Assembly (NCBI RefSeq): GCF_027484205.1
Contig: NZ_JAIXUB010000026.1
Coordinates: 310,001 to 374,000 of the forward strand
Length of the DNA: 64,000 bases
Source: Flavobacterium sp.
Lineage (GTDB): Bacteria; Bacteroidota; Bacteroidia; Flavobacteriales; Flavobacteriaceae
Reading direction: 5' to 3'
This document shows, in pieces, positions 53,225 through 62,816 of this stretch. The translations under genes and the position numbers were made by a program. Under the pieces are notes generated by a model. It did not search any database, was not told the origin of the DNA, and saw nothing but the letters and a program-made list of their open reading frames with translations. Each line of letters begins with the position of its first letter. The first letter of the stretch is position 1.

Positions 53225-54754
53225 CTATTCCCATTCAATAGTTGCTGGTGGTTTTGAACTAATGTCATACACTACTCTATTTACACCTTTCACTTTATTA
53301 ATAATTTCGTTTGAAATTTTCATCAAAAACTCATACGGTAAATGTACCCAATCAGCCGTCATTCCGTCTGTAGATTCAACTGCGCGAAGAGCTACTACTT
53401 TTTCATAAGTACGCTCATCACCCATTACTCCTACACTATTTACTGGTAGCAAAATTGCTCCTGCTTGCCATACTGTATCATATAATCCGTGTTCTTTTAA
53501 TCCGTTAATAAACACAGCATCAACTTCTTGCAAGATACGTACTTTTTCTGGTGTAATATCACCTAATATTCTAATTGATAATCCTGGACCAGGAAACGGA
53601 TGCCTTCCTAACAATTCAGGATCGATTCCTAAAGTTGCTCCAACTCTTCTCACTTCATCTTTAAACAACATTCGTAGTGGTTCTACAATTTTCAATTTCA
53701 TAAAATCGGGCAAACCGCCTACATTATGATGCGATTTAATAGTAGCACTTGGACCTTTTACTGAAACCGACTCAATAACATCTGGATAAATCGTTCCTTG
53801 CGCTAACCATGTAACATCTTCAATTTTGTGAGCTTCATCGTCAAAAACTTCTATAAAAGCATTTCCTATGATTTTACGTTTCGTTTCTGGATCATCAACT
53901 CCAGCTAATGCTTCCAAAAAACGTGCCGAAGCATCAACGCCTTTTACATTTAAGCCCATGTCTTTGTATTGATGAAGTACGTTTTCAAATTCATTTTTAC
54001 GTAATAAACCATTGTTAACGAAGATACAGTAAAGGTTTTTACCAATAGCTTTATTTAATAAAACTGCTGCTACAGTAGAATCTACTCCACCTGAAAGCCC
54101 TAAAACCACTTTATCATTTCCTACTTTCTCACGTAAATCTTTAACGCAATCGTCAACAAAAGCATTAGGCGTAAAATTTTGAGGAACTTCTGCGATTTTA
54201 ACTAAGAAATTTTCAAGCATTTGTTTACCATCAGTCGAATGATAAACTTCTGGGTGAAACTGAATAGCATACGTAGTTTCGCCTTCAATTTTGTAAGCTG
54301 CATTTTCAACATCGTTTGTACTTGCTAGTTTGACACCGTTGGTTGGTAAATGTTTAATGGTGTCACTGTGGCTCATCCAAACTTGTGAATTGAGGTTTAC
54401 ATTTTCGAAGAAAACTTCGTCTTCCTTAATATAAGTCAAATTTGCTCTTCCATATTCTCTAATATTGGAAGCTGCTACTTCTCCACCAGAAAAATGAGCT
54501 AAATATTGTGCTCCGTAACATACGGCAAGCAAAGGCAATTTACCTCTAATTTCGGATAAATCGATTTGTAAAGCATCTTCTGAGCGCACCGAGTAAGGGC
54601 TTCCGCCAAGAATAACCGCTTTGTAAGACGATAAATCTGTTGGATAATTATTGTAAGGGAAAATTTCGCAGAATATATTTAATTCGCGAACGCGGCGTGC
54701 AATAAGTTGTGTGTATTGCGAACCGAAATCTAAAATAAGTACGTTGTGTTGCAT
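53225..54754 (-). CDS. guaA: GMP synthase (glutamine-hydrolysing)
   Basis: 509 aa enzyme that aminates XMP to GMP. Start [21 protein letters not shown] at 54754; an in-frame TTG 6 bp upstream is not used. Amidotransferase Cys79 in [14 protein letters not shown], with HPEVYHS; ATP-pyrophosphatase PP-loop [10 protein letters not shown] near residue 216; C-terminal dimerisation domain ends [17 protein letters not shown]. The -7 box ends only 3 bp before the ATG, hinting at a nearly leaderless mRNA. Confidence 0.97.
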   Translation of the reverse strand: MQHNVLILDFGSQYTQLIARRVRELNIFCEIFPYNNYPTDLSSYKAVILGGSPYSVRSEDALQIDLSEIRGKLPLLAVCYGAQYLAHFSGGEVAASNIREYGRANLTYIKEDEVFFENVNLNSQVWMSHSDTIKHLPTNGVKLASTNDVENAAYKIEGETTYAIQFHPEVYHSTDGKQMLENFLVKIAEVPQNFTPNAFVDDCVKDLREKVGNDKVVLGLSGGVDSTVAAVLLNKAIGKNLYCIFVNNGLLRKNEFENVLHQYKDMGLNVKGVDASARFLEALAGVDDPETKRKIIGNAFIEVFDDEAHKIEDVTWLAQGTIYPDVIESVSVKGPSATIKSHHNVGGLPDFMKLKIVEPLRMLFKDEVRRVGATLGIDPELLGRHPFPGPGLSIRILGDITPEKVRILQEVDAVFINGLKEHGLYDTVWQAGAILLPVNSVGVMGDERTYEKVVALRAVESTDGMTADWVHLPYEFLMKISNEIINKVKGVNRVVYDISSKPPATIEWE

Positions 54755-54757
54755 GCG

Positions 54758-54765
54758 CAAAAGTA
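54758..54765 (-). promoter_or_regulatory. -7 box for guaA, at the start codon
   Basis: TACTTTTG on the minus strand, exact TAnnTTTG, ending 3 bp before the ATG. If used, transcription would start at or within the first codon. Confidence 0.4.
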
Positions 54766-54833
54766 CTATTTTTTAGGAGAAAATAAAAAGTGGTTTTGAT
54801 AAATTGTAGTTTTATTTGGTAAATAATTTTCAT

Positions 54834-54841
54834 TACTTTTG
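54834..54841 (+). promoter_or_regulatory. -7 box for DUF805 gene
   Basis: TACTTTTG, 22 bp before the ATG at 54864; a TTTG at 54815 is 15 bp upstream, shorter than the usual spacing. Confidence 0.45.
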
Positions 54842-54863
54842 AAAACAATATAAAACCTAAACT

Positions 54864-55541
54864 ATGAAATGGTATTTCCACGCAATTAGAAATTATGCCA
54901 ACTTTGATGATCGTGCAAGTCGCACAGAATATTGGATGTTTGTTTTATTTAATTTAATGTTTGCATTATTTTTCTTTTGCCTTGATTTATTACTTAAAAT
55001 TAATTTTGAAGGACATTTAGTTGGTCCACTTTACATTTTTTATTTCTTATTTAGCATCATTCCTTCACTTTCAATAGCTGTAAGACGATTACACGACGTA
55101 GGAAAAAGTGGCAGCTATTTATTTTTAGCTTTAATTCCTTTAGCTGGTCTCTATCTTATTGCTTTATATTGTACAGAAAGTGAAGACGAGGAAAACGATT
55201 ATGGTGATAAACCTGTAAATTCAGATATTGCTGAATTTATTCAAGATAGCAAAACTTCAACATCTATTCTTATTGGATATTTACTTTGGATGTTTTTAAG
55301 CAAAATCATCTGGTCAATCATTATAGGTTCATCAGAACGATTTTATGAAAATCCATTTTATAAGTATTTTAATGTATTCAATACAATTGTATGGATGTTT
55401 TTACCAATATTTCTATCCTTATCCGTTAGAAATCATAAATGGAAAATCATCCTACTTATTTGTTCCGTTGGATATATGCTATTTGAATTTTACGAATTTG
55501 TAAAAGCTATTGCAACGAATTCAAGTTATTTTCAGTTTTAA
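54864..55541 (+). CDS. DUF805 membrane protein
   Basis: 225 aa. Conserved start YFHAIRNYANFDDRASRTEYWMF and RLHDVGKSGSYLFLALIP. About six TM helices; the last three lie beyond the usual single DUF805 domain. Inner membrane; role unknown. Stop overlaps the crcB start (TAATG), so the two are coupled. Confidence 0.88.
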   Translation: MKWYFHAIRNYANFDDRASRTEYWMFVLFNLMFALFFFCLDLLLKINFEGHLVGPLYIFYFLFSIIPSLSIAVRRLHDVGKSGSYLFLALIPLAGLYLIALYCTESEDEENDYGDKPVNSDIAEFIQDSKTSTSILIGYLLWMFLSKIIWSIIIGSSERFYENPFYKYFNVFNTIVWMFLPIFLSLSVRNHKWKIILLICSVGYMLFEFYEFVKAIATNSSYFQF

Positions 55542-55912
55542 TGTTTAAAACCATTCTTTATATTGCAATTGGTGGAGCAATTGGTAGTGTTTTGCGCTAC
55601 TTAACAGCAGTTTTTGTCAATAAATATTGGTCAAATCATTTTCCATTGGCAACCATTATTACTAATGTTTTGGGATGTTTTTTAATTGGTTTATTGATTG
55701 GAATATTAGAAAAAAACAACTTGGCTAATAGCAATTTAAAATGGTTTCTCATCACAGGGTTTTGTGGCGGATATACCACTTTTTCTACTTTTGGATTTGA
55801 AAATTATACTTTGTTTCAAAACAATAATTCGCTATTAGCTTTTGGATATATTGCTTTAAGCGTTTTGCTGGGAATATTTGCAGTTTGGTTAGGACTTTTT
55901 GTTTCTAAGTAA
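55541..55912 (+). CDS. crcB: Fluoride channel CrcB/Fluc
   Basis: 123 aa, four TM helices. Dual-topology fluoride channel exporting F-. Conserved GGAIGSVLRYLTAVFVN, TIITNVLGCFLIGLLIG, and the Na+/pore-associated GFCGGYTTFSTFGFE. Normal length. No fluoride riboswitch is seen, as it is translated as the second gene of an operon with DUF805. Confidence 0.95.
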   Translation: MFKTILYIAIGGAIGSVLRYLTAVFVNKYWSNHFPLATIITNVLGCFLIGLLIGILEKNNLANSNLKWFLITGFCGGYTTFSTFGFENYTLFQNNNSLLAFGYIALSVLLGIFAVWLGLFVSK

Positions 55913-55926
55913 TCCAAAATATTATA

Positions 55927-56094
55927 ATGAAAACCAAAATTTGTGACTTGTGCAAAATAGAAGAATCAATATTGTTCCGAATTCAAATTGAAAAAGGAAA
56001 AACGTGGATTTTTGTATGCAAATCGTGTTGCGAGAAATCTCAAAAATTGGAAAACTATAAATATGGTGGAACTTGGAAAGGTTCACGTCATTAA
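55927..56094 (+). CDS. Small zinc-ribbon-like protein, 55 aa
   Basis: Short ORF not obvious by length. It begins MKTKICDLCKIEESILFRIQ, has CDLC (6-9) and FVCKSCCEKS (~33-37), two CxxC-type pairs that would form a zinc ribbon, and ends GTWKGSRH. It starts 14 bp after crcB. The GGTWKG-R ending is found in small Bacteroidota zinc-ribbon proteins. Role unknown. Confidence 0.75.
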   Translation: MKTKICDLCKIEESILFRIQIEKGKTWIFVCKSCCEKSQKLENYKYGGTWKGSRH

Positions 56095-56189
56095 TTCTAA
56101 TTAAATTTAGATTTTTCAAAAAAAGTAAACATTAAATTCTGTGTTAATCTATATAGTGATTGTGTTAATTTTTAGTATTTTCGCAACCT

Positions 56190-57194
56190 ATGAACGAAAA
56201 AGACATTTTAGCCATTCAAGAGTTATTGGCTTCTCCAAAGAAAATTGCCATTATTCCACACCGAAGTCCAGATGGTGATGCCATGGGTTCGACACTTGGT
56301 TTATATCATTTTTTATTAAAATTAAACCATCAACCTGTTGTTATTGCACCTAATGAATTTCCTGAATTTCTTGCATGGTTGCCTTCTTCAGAAACTGTTC
56401 TGGTGTATGAAAATGATAGAATTAATTGTACTCAAATTCTTAATGAAGCGGAACTGGTATTTACTTTAGATTTTAATGCTTTGCACAGAACTGGCGAAAT
56501 GGAACAAGTTTTAAGTAAACTTTCAGCTCCAATGATTATGATTGATCACCATCAATTGCCAGATTCGTATGCAACGTTCACTTATTCAGATACTTCTTTT
56601 GGTTCTACATGTGAAATGATTTATAATTTCATTAGTTATTTAAATCAAAAATCCCTTATTGATAAAACTATTGCAACTTGTTTGTACACTGGAATTCTAA
56701 CTGATTCTGGTGGTTTTAGATTCCCAAAAACAACTGGAACAACACATAGAATTGTAGCAGAATTTATTGATTTAGGTGTTGAAAATACGGAAATTCCAAA
56801 TTTACTTTTCGATAACAATTCTTATGACAGATTGCAGTTATTGGGAAGAGCTTTACAAAATATGAAAGTACTTTTTGATAAGAAAACTTCTTACATTTCG
56901 CTTTCGCAAAAAGAATTGGACGAATTTAATTATGTAAAAGGTGATACTGAAGGCATTGTAAATTATGGCTTGACCATAAAAGGCATTGTTTTTGCAGCCA
57001 TTTTCATTGAGCATCGAGATGAAAATATTATTAAAATTTCGTTTCGTTCTCAAGGAGATTTTGATGTCAATCAGTTTGCTAGAGAACATTTCAGTGGTGG
57101 CGGACACATCAATGCAGCTGGAGGAAAATCGTATGATTCATTAGCAAATACAATTAAAAAATTTGAACATATTGTTTCAAAACTTACACTATAA
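56190..57194 (+). CDS. nrnA: DHH/DHHA1 phosphoesterase, NrnA-like
   Basis: 334 aa. Degrades nanoRNA/pAp-type substrates using Mn2+. DHH domain: IIPHRSPDGDAMGSTLGLYHF (motif DxD at ~29-31), LDFNALHRTG, IDHHQLPD, GILTDSGGFRFP. DHHA1 domain: FSGGGHINAAGG near residue 305. Starts with its own region upstream. Followed after 2 bp by gldI. Confidence 0.88.
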   Translation: MNEKDILAIQELLASPKKIAIIPHRSPDGDAMGSTLGLYHFLLKLNHQPVVIAPNEFPEFLAWLPSSETVLVYENDRINCTQILNEAELVFTLDFNALHRTGEMEQVLSKLSAPMIMIDHHQLPDSYATFTYSDTSFGSTCEMIYNFISYLNQKSLIDKTIATCLYTGILTDSGGFRFPKTTGTTHRIVAEFIDLGVENTEIPNLLFDNNSYDRLQLLGRALQNMKVLFDKKTSYISLSQKELDEFNYVKGDTEGIVNYGLTIKGIVFAAIFIEHRDENIIKISFRSQGDFDVNQFAREHFSGGGHINAAGGKSYDSLANTIKKFEHIVSKLTL

Positions 57195-57196
57195 TT

Positions 57197-57751
57197 ATGA
57201 AAAATATTAAATCCTACTTATTCATTTTTGCTTTGCTTTTAACTCTTATTAGTTGTAAAGAACCACAAGCAAGAAATCCAATTTCGCATTCCTCAGGAAC
57301 TTTCATGAAAGAATCGGTAGATCGAAATAAAAAACTTATAAAAGGAGAAGAAAAGCAAATTGATTCCATCATAAAAAGTAATCCTGAAATTAAATATATC
57401 GCTTCACAAAAAGGATATTGGTATCATTATGAAATCAAGAATGATAAAGATACTTTGCGACCAAAAAAAGGAGACATTGCTTTTTTTGATTATGAAGTAA
57501 AAGATATCAACGGAACTATTATTTACTCACAAACAGAGTTGAAACCTCAAACTTATGCTGTTGACAAACAAAATATTATGATGGGATTACGCAACGGAAT
57601 TAAATTAATGCGTAAAACTGAAAAAGTAACTTTCTTGTTTCCATCACACATGGCCTATGGTTATCATGGTGATAATAAAAAAATTGGAACTAATGAACCA
57701 TTAATTTGTACTGTAACCTTAAACGATTTTAAACCTGAAAACAAAAAATAA
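57197..57751 (+). CDS. gldI: Gliding motility lipoprotein GldI, FKBP-type PPIase
   Basis: 184 aa. Leader ends LTLISCKEPQAR, Cys20 lipidated. FKBP-type domain: GDIAFFDYEVKDINGTIIY, LMRKTEKVTFLFPSHMAYGYHGDN and ICTVTLNDFKP. GldI is required for gliding in Flavobacterium johnsoniae and thought to help T9SS or gliding proteins fold. First of three PPIase genes in a row; starts 2 bp after nrnA. Confidence 0.9.
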   Translation: MKNIKSYLFIFALLLTLISCKEPQARNPISHSSGTFMKESVDRNKKLIKGEEKQIDSIIKSNPEIKYIASQKGYWYHYEIKNDKDTLRPKKGDIAFFDYEVKDINGTIIYSQTELKPQTYAVDKQNIMMGLRNGIKLMRKTEKVTFLFPSHMAYGYHGDNKKIGTNEPLICTVTLNDFKPENKK

Positions 57752-57759
57752 GTATTAAA

Positions 57760-58875
57760 ATGAAAAGAATTATTGTTTTATTAATTGCATTATCAACTGT
57801 TTTTACATCATGTAAAGACGAACATAAAAACTTAAAAGACGGTTTATATGCCGAAATTGAAACTTCAAAAGGTACCATTTTATTAGAGTTAGATTATAAA
57901 AAAGCACCGATTACTGTAGCAAATTTTGTTTCGCTTGCAGAAGGTACAAATCCATTTGTTACGGAAAATTTAAAAAACAAGCCCTTTTTTGACGGATTAA
58001 AATTTCACAGAGTTATCGCTGATTTTATGATTCAAGGTGGTGATCCACTTGGAAACGGTTCAGGCGATTGTGGCTATAAATTTAAAGATGAAATTACCGA
58101 TTTAAAATTTGACAAAGGTGGATTATTAGCTATGGCAAATTCTGGACCTGGAACAAATAGCAGTCAGTTTTTTATCACGCACAAGGAAACGCCATGGTTA
58201 AATGGTTTGCATACTATTTTTGGAAAAGTAATTGAAAACGGAATGGAAGTTGTCAATGCTATTGCGCAAGACGATGCTATCAATTCGATAAAAATCATCC
58301 GTAAAGGAGAAGATGTGAAAAAGTTTGATGCAGTAAAAGTTTTTAGTGATTACTTCAAAGTGGAATCTGAAAAACAAAAGAAACAAGCTGCCATTGATGC
58401 CGAAGCTCAAAAAAAATTCAATGAACAATTTCAGCAGGTTATTGCAGATAAATTAGCTTTCTTTGCTGACACAAAAGCTAGTGCAACAAAATCTCCTACA
58501 GGATTAATTTTTAAAATTACATCAAAAGGAAGTGGAAAAAAACCTGCAAATGGTACTGATGTTTTTTTAAATTACGCAGGATTTTTAGAAGATGGCACGC
58601 TGTTTGACACAAACGTTGTATCAGTTGCAAAAGCATTTGGAAAATATAACGAACAAAGAGAAATGCAAAATGGATATGCTAAAATGCCCTTCAAAGCAGG
58701 TTCAAAAGGTGGCATGATTCCTGGATTTGAAGAAGGATTATCAAAAATGAATATTGGTGATAAAGCAGTATTTTTCATTCCATCAAATCTTGCTTATGGT
58801 GAAAATGGCGCAGGTAATGTTATCCCGCCAAATGCTAATATTATATTTGAATTAGAAATGTTTGAAAAAAAATAA
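57760..58875 (+). CDS. Lipoprotein cyclophilin-FKBP fusion PPIase
   Basis: 371 aa. Leader ends FTSCKDEHK (Cys18 lipidated). Cyclophilin domain ~28-205: [55 protein letters not shown]. Coiled linker (SEKQKKQAAIDAEAQKKF), then FKBP domain ~255-371: VFLNYAGFLEDGTLFDTN, FEEGLSKMNIGDKAVFFIPSNLAYGENG. Two different PPIase folds in one envelope protein. Starts 8 bp after gldI. Confidence 0.92.
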   Translation: MKRIIVLLIALSTVFTSCKDEHKNLKDGLYAEIETSKGTILLELDYKKAPITVANFVSLAEGTNPFVTENLKNKPFFDGLKFHRVIADFMIQGGDPLGNGSGDCGYKFKDEITDLKFDKGGLLAMANSGPGTNSSQFFITHKETPWLNGLHTIFGKVIENGMEVVNAIAQDDAINSIKIIRKGEDVKKFDAVKVFSDYFKVESEKQKKQAAIDAEAQKKFNEQFQQVIADKLAFFADTKASATKSPTGLIFKITSKGSGKKPANGTDVFLNYAGFLEDGTLFDTNVVSVAKAFGKYNEQREMQNGYAKMPFKAGSKGGMIPGFEEGLSKMNIGDKAVFFIPSNLAYGENGAGNVIPPNANIIFELEMFEKK

Positions 58876-58904
58876 ATTATTAATCAAAACTAAAATTATA
58901 ACAA

Positions 58905-60008
58905 ATGAAATTAAAATTTTTATGTTTGCTATTCTTGGGTTTAACCATTGCAAATGCTCAAACTAAGAAAACAACTAAATCAAAATCGCCTGTCAAAACT
59001 AAAGTTGCAGGAACATCGTCTGTTGCAGAGGCAAAACCAACTTTATCCTTATTACCAGTTGTAAATTCAAATGAAGGGATTTTTGCAGAAGTTGAAACAA
59101 ATAAAGGAAAAATTCTTATTCAATTAGAGTATAAAAAAACACCTGTAACTGTAGCTAATTTTATTTCGCTCGCAGAAGGAACAAATCCTCAAGTTGCTGA
59201 AAAATATAAAGGAAAAAAATTCTATAATGGATTAAAATTTCATAGAGTTATTAAGGATTTTATGATTCAAGGTGGTGATCCTGATGGAAATGGTTCTGGT
59301 GGTCCAGGTTATGCTTTTAAAGATGAAATCACTGACTTAAAGCATCATAAAGGTGGAATATTGTCGATGGCAAATTCAGGTCCAAAAACTAATGGTTCTC
59401 AATTTTTTATTACTCATAAAGAAACACCTTGGTTAGACGGAAAACACACTGTTTTTGGAATTGTAGTAACAGGAATGGAAGTTGTAAATGCAATTGAGCA
59501 AAATGACGAAATTAATGCTATTACTATCACTAGAAAAGGTGCTGAAGCTAAAAAATTTGATGCTGTAAAAGTTTTTGCAGATTACTTTACAAATAAAGCT
59601 ATAGAAGAACAAAAAGAAGCTGCTGCAAAAGCCGCTGCAAATGCCTTAGCGTTAAAAGAATTTGAAAAAGCTACAACAACTGCAACTGGTTTAAAATATG
59701 TCGTTTTAAAAGAAGGTAGCGGAGCAAAACCAGTAGCTACAAGCAATGTAAAAGTTCATTACACAGGAAGTTTGCTTGATGGAAAAGTTTTTGACAGCAG
59801 TGTTCAAAGAGGTCAACCAATTGATTTTGGTTTAAACCAAGTAATTCCTGGTTGGACTGAAGGTGTTCAATTAATGACAGAAGGTTCAAAATATAAATTC
59901 TTAATTCCTTCAAAATTAGCTTATGGCGAAAGAGGTGCTGGCGGTGTTATTCCTCCAAATGCTGATTTAATTTTTGAAGTTGAACTAATCAAAATCAATC
60001 AACAATAA
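58905..60008 (+). CDS. Exported cyclophilin-FKBP fusion PPIase
   Basis: 367 aa paralogue of the preceding gene, but with a plain signal peptide (ends NAQT) instead of a lipobox. Cyclophilin ~55-225 ([41 protein letters not shown]); Ala-rich coiled linker; FKBP ~255-367 ([54 protein letters not shown]). Third gene of the gldI operon; a bidirectional terminator follows. Confidence 0.92.
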   Translation: MKLKFLCLLFLGLTIANAQTKKTTKSKSPVKTKVAGTSSVAEAKPTLSLLPVVNSNEGIFAEVETNKGKILIQLEYKKTPVTVANFISLAEGTNPQVAEKYKGKKFYNGLKFHRVIKDFMIQGGDPDGNGSGGPGYAFKDEITDLKHHKGGILSMANSGPKTNGSQFFITHKETPWLDGKHTVFGIVVTGMEVVNAIEQNDEINAITITRKGAEAKKFDAVKVFADYFTNKAIEEQKEAAAKAAANALALKEFEKATTTATGLKYVVLKEGSGAKPVATSNVKVHYTGSLLDGKVFDSSVQRGQPIDFGLNQVIPGWTEGVQLMTEGSKYKFLIPSKLAYGERGAGGVIPPNADLIFEVELIKINQQ

Positions 60009-60015
60009 AAAAACA

Positions 60016-60055
60016 AATCCCAATTTTCACTTATTGAAATTGGGATTTTTTTTAT
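60016..60055. terminator. Bidirectional terminator
   Basis: Stem AAATCCCAATTTTCA/TGAAATTGGGATTT with T-run, between the convergent PPIase fusion gene and the minus-strand gene at 60059. Confidence 0.88.
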
Positions 60056-60058
60056 GCT

Positions 60059-60487
60059 TTATTTTTTAAACTTCCATTCAAACTCATCATTATTGTTGAT
60101 GATTGCTCCTATTTCTACTCGGATGATTTCATCAAATTCTGATTGCAATGTTAGCCAATTACTTTCATTAAAATGATTTTCTGTTGAGTCGAAACTCTCT
60201 TCTTCCCACGATTTGAAAGGTAATATTGTTTTTATTTCTTTTACATTTTTACCAATAATTGAATGTTCTAACAAAGTTAAATTTGGATTGGAAGAAATAA
60301 TGTAACCCAATTTAAAATCTTCATCTTCGTAAAAAGTCAATCGGAATTTGTGTTGATTGTATAAGAAAATTATATTCTTATCTTCATCTTCAAATTGCTT
60401 ATCTGGTGAACCATAAAGAGTAATAACATCCTTTTGTTTCATTCCGAAAAGAAGTAGATCAATTCCGTTTTTAGGGTTTAGTTTCAT
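60059..60487 (-). CDS. Hypothetical protein, 142 aa
   Basis: Soluble protein, not recognised. Begins MKLNPKNGIDLLLFGMKQKD with a following VITLYGSPD, then alternating strands (IIFLYNQHKFRLTFYEDEDFKLGYIISSNP) and a late IIRVEIGAIINNNDEFEW. Domain style resembles SMI1-like immunity or envelope accessory proteins, but this is only an impression. Monocistronic. Confidence 0.65.
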   Translation of the reverse strand: MKLNPKNGIDLLLFGMKQKDVITLYGSPDKQFEDEDKNIIFLYNQHKFRLTFYEDEDFKLGYIISSNPNLTLLEHSIIGKNVKEIKTILPFKSWEEESFDSTENHFNESNWLTLQSEFDEIIRVEIGAIINNNDEFEWKFKK

Positions 60488-60510
60488 TTTGTATTCTTTT
60501 ATAATTTATT

Positions 60511-60540
60511 AAGGCACTTCGACTGCGCTCAGTGTGACAA
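60511..60540. repeat. REP-like fragment CTTCGACTGCGCTCAGTGTGACA
   Basis: ACTTCGACTGCGCTCAGTG, the best-preserved copy in the window of the CTGAGC family; related pieces at 10208 and 50019. Followed by ACTGxxAACTG simple repeats (60550-60600). Confidence 0.45.
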
Positions 60541-60598
60541 ACTGCTATCTAAAACACTATTATCTGTAAACTGGTAACTGAACACTAAATACTGATAA

Positions 60599-61720
60599 CT
60601 AAATTCCTTTCAAACCATCAATCAAGCTATCAATATCTTCTTTAGTATTATAATGACTGAAAGAAATTCTTAAACTAGGTTTGTTAATATCATCTTCTGT
60701 TAGAATTTCTGCTAAAACGTGTGAAGGTTTTACGCTTCCGCTTTGGCAAGCACTTCCTCTTGAAACAGCGATTCCTTTCATATCTAAATTGAATAAAATC
60801 ATAGCAGTTTTATCTTCTGAAAATGGTAATAAAACATTCAAAATATTATAGAAAGTATCTTTCCCGTTAATTTTAATATCAGGAAAATTAGCTACTAATT
60901 GTTTTTGGCAATATTCTTTTAAATCAGAAATACAAGAACGTTCTGAGGTTAAAAAGTCATAAGACAACTCCAATGCTTTTGCCATTCCTGCAATTTGATG
61001 CACTGCTTCTGTACCAGCACGAAGACCTTTTTCTTGTTCGCCACCATAAAACATCGGCTGCATAATGATTCCTTTTTTTACATATGCAAATCCTGCTCCT
61101 TTTGGCCCATGAAATTTATGTGCACTTGCTACAATAAAATCAACTGGAAGTTCTTGTAAATTAATTTCCGTTTTTCCTATAGATTGAACTGTATCACAAT
61201 GAAATAAGGCGTGATGTTGATGACAAATTCGCCCTACTTTTTCAATATCTAAAACCGACCCAATTTCATTGTTTACATGCATTAAAGTCACTAAAGTTTT
61301 TCCACCTTTAGAGAGTAAGTCAACTAAATGTGTAACATCTACTGAACCACATTCTAAAATTGATACAAAATCAACTTCAATTCCATATTCTTTTTGAAGA
61401 TTTTTAACTGTATAAAGAGTAGCATGATGTTCTACTTTACTTGTAATAATTCGTTCCACTTTTAATTCTGAAACGGCATTTTTTAAAATCCAATTCGTCG
61501 CTTCTGTAGCTGATGAAGTAAAAATAATTTCTTGAGCATTGGCGCCAATTCGTTTAGCGATTGATTTTCTAGAGGTTTCTAAAACGGTTTTAGCACTTCT
61601 ACCAAAACTATGTGTTGATGATGGATTTCCAAAGTTTTCTTTTAAAACAAGCATCATTTCGTCGATAACTTCCTGACGAAGTGGAGTTGTTGCGGCGTTA
61701 TCTAAATATATCTTATTCAT
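60599..61720 (-). CDS. Cysteine desulfurase (aminotransferase class V)
   Basis: 373 aa PLP enzyme moving sulfur from cysteine to Fe-S or thio-modification acceptors. Start IYLDNAATTPLR, TSSATEATN, VEHHA, HVNNEIG, PLP Lys in ASAHKFHGPKGAGF, substrate Cys in VSRGSACQSGSVKP. NifS/IscS-type. No isc/suf genes adjacent, so it may serve MnmA-like thiolation (the mnmA gene is in this window) or general supply. -7 box TATCTTTG 5 bp before the ATG. Confidence 0.9.
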   Translation of the reverse strand: MNKIYLDNAATTPLRQEVIDEMMLVLKENFGNPSSTHSFGRSAKTVLETSRKSIAKRIGANAQEIIFTSSATEATNWILKNAVSELKVERIITSKVEHHATLYTVKNLQKEYGIEVDFVSILECGSVDVTHLVDLLSKGGKTLVTLMHVNNEIGSVLDIEKVGRICHQHHALFHCDTVQSIGKTEINLQELPVDFIVASAHKFHGPKGAGFAYVKKGIIMQPMFYGGEQEKGLRAGTEAVHQIAGMAKALELSYDFLTSERSCISDLKEYCQKQLVANFPDIKINGKDTFYNILNVLLPFSEDKTAMILFNLDMKGIAVSRGSACQSGSVKPSHVLAEILTEDDINKPSLRISFSHYNTKEDIDSLIDGLKGI

Positions 61721-61724
61721 GCTA

Positions 61725-61732
61725 CAAAGATA
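61725..61732 (-). promoter_or_regulatory. -7 box for the cysteine desulfurase gene
   Basis: TATCTTTG on the minus strand, exact TAnnTTTG, 4 bp before the ATG, another near-leaderless arrangement as at guaA. Confidence 0.4.
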
Positions 61733-61783
61733 AAACTCTTCGTTAATTAAAATATAAATAGAATAATTAATACGTAAAATTTC

Positions 61784-61791
61784 TATTTTTG
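61784..61791 (+). promoter_or_regulatory. -7 box for duplicated-domain lipoprotein gene
   Basis: TATTTTTG, exact TAnnTTTG, 17 bp before the ATG at 61809. Confidence 0.45.
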
Positions 61792-61808
61792 CTTAAAATA
61801 TTATAAAA

Positions 61809-62765
61809 ATGAAAAAAATAATTGGATTATTTGCCTTAATGCTAACTTTAAATGGTTGTGACGATGGTGATATTACTATTGAAGATATCAATTTTGAAGA
61901 TGTAACCGCTTCTTATTGCGATCAAAACGATATTTTATACAAAATCAAAGACAACGAAGCTTTACTAATTCAAATCGAAAACTCTGAAAACTTTTTCACC
62001 AATGAAGTTTCAGATGAAGGAGATCCAACAGTTATTACAATTAACAATACAACAAATAGAGTAATTTATCGTGCCTATTCTGGTGAAGTTGCTACAGGAA
62101 ATATTTGTGCAACTATTCCACTTTCAACTCCTAGTGTAATTGAAGAATGGGTTGCAACATCTGGAACCATTGAAATTACTACTACAGCAAATGTAGTTCC
62201 AAATACAACCTCAACAGCTGGAAATGCAACTAAAATTACTGGTTATACCTATTATATTGAATTTAAAAATGTGACTTTTTTAAAGCCTAATGGTGTTGAA
62301 CAATTGTATGAAACATACGTATTTGGTGATAGAATCATAAATTCTTCTTTACCGTTTGCATTCAATGTTGCTAATGCCCTAAAATGTGACTCAAGCAATG
62401 AAGTCTACAATTTTAGCGGAAAAGAATCTTTAGTTTTAAACTTAGATTCTTCATTTTTCACAGGAACTTTAAGCCCAAATATTAAGCCAATCAGCGCTAC
62501 AAATAAAGTAACATATAAGTTATTTGAAACAGCTTTATCTGCAAGTTATTTTTGCACTTCTCCATTTCCAACAACTCCAGTATTATCTGAAGAGTGGAAT
62601 GCAGTTGATGGAGTTAGTGGTGTAAGTGGCGAAATTGAAGTAATTGCAACCGAAGTAACACCAAATATTGAATATACCATTCACTTGAAAAAAGTAACCT
62701 TAAAGAGAGGAAATGCCGAATTTTATCTTGGTGATGATTACATTTATGGAACGTTTATTAACTAA
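61809..62765 (+). CDS. Lipoprotein made of two tandem copies of one domain
   Basis: 318 aa. Leader ends LTLNGCDDGD (Cys17 lipidated, acidic follow-up). Residues ~37-185 and ~195-318 look like two repeats: YCDQNDILYKIKDNEALLIQI versus KCDSSNEVYNFSGKESLVLNL, NRVIYRAYSG versus NKVTYKLFET, ICATIPLSTPSVIEEW versus FCTSPFPTTPVLSEEW, and VTFLK/VTLKR ends. Each has a conserved Cys pair that may form a disulfide. Function unknown. Confidence 0.82.
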   Translation: MKKIIGLFALMLTLNGCDDGDITIEDINFEDVTASYCDQNDILYKIKDNEALLIQIENSENFFTNEVSDEGDPTVITINNTTNRVIYRAYSGEVATGNICATIPLSTPSVIEEWVATSGTIEITTTANVVPNTTSTAGNATKITGYTYYIEFKNVTFLKPNGVEQLYETYVFGDRIINSSLPFAFNVANALKCDSSNEVYNFSGKESLVLNLDSSFFTGTLSPNIKPISATNKVTYKLFETALSASYFCTSPFPTTPVLSEEWNAVDGVSGVSGEIEVIATEVTPNIEYTIHLKKVTLKRGNAEFYLGDDYIYGTFIN

Positions 62766-62816
62766 AATAACGATTCAGTTTTTTAAAAAATAGAAAATTA
62801 CAGAGTAAGATTTAAT

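Noticed and set aside
55400..55541. Fluoride riboswitch before crcB
   Set aside because: crcB starts inside the stop codon of the DUF805 gene, and nothing like the riboswitch pseudoknot is seen.
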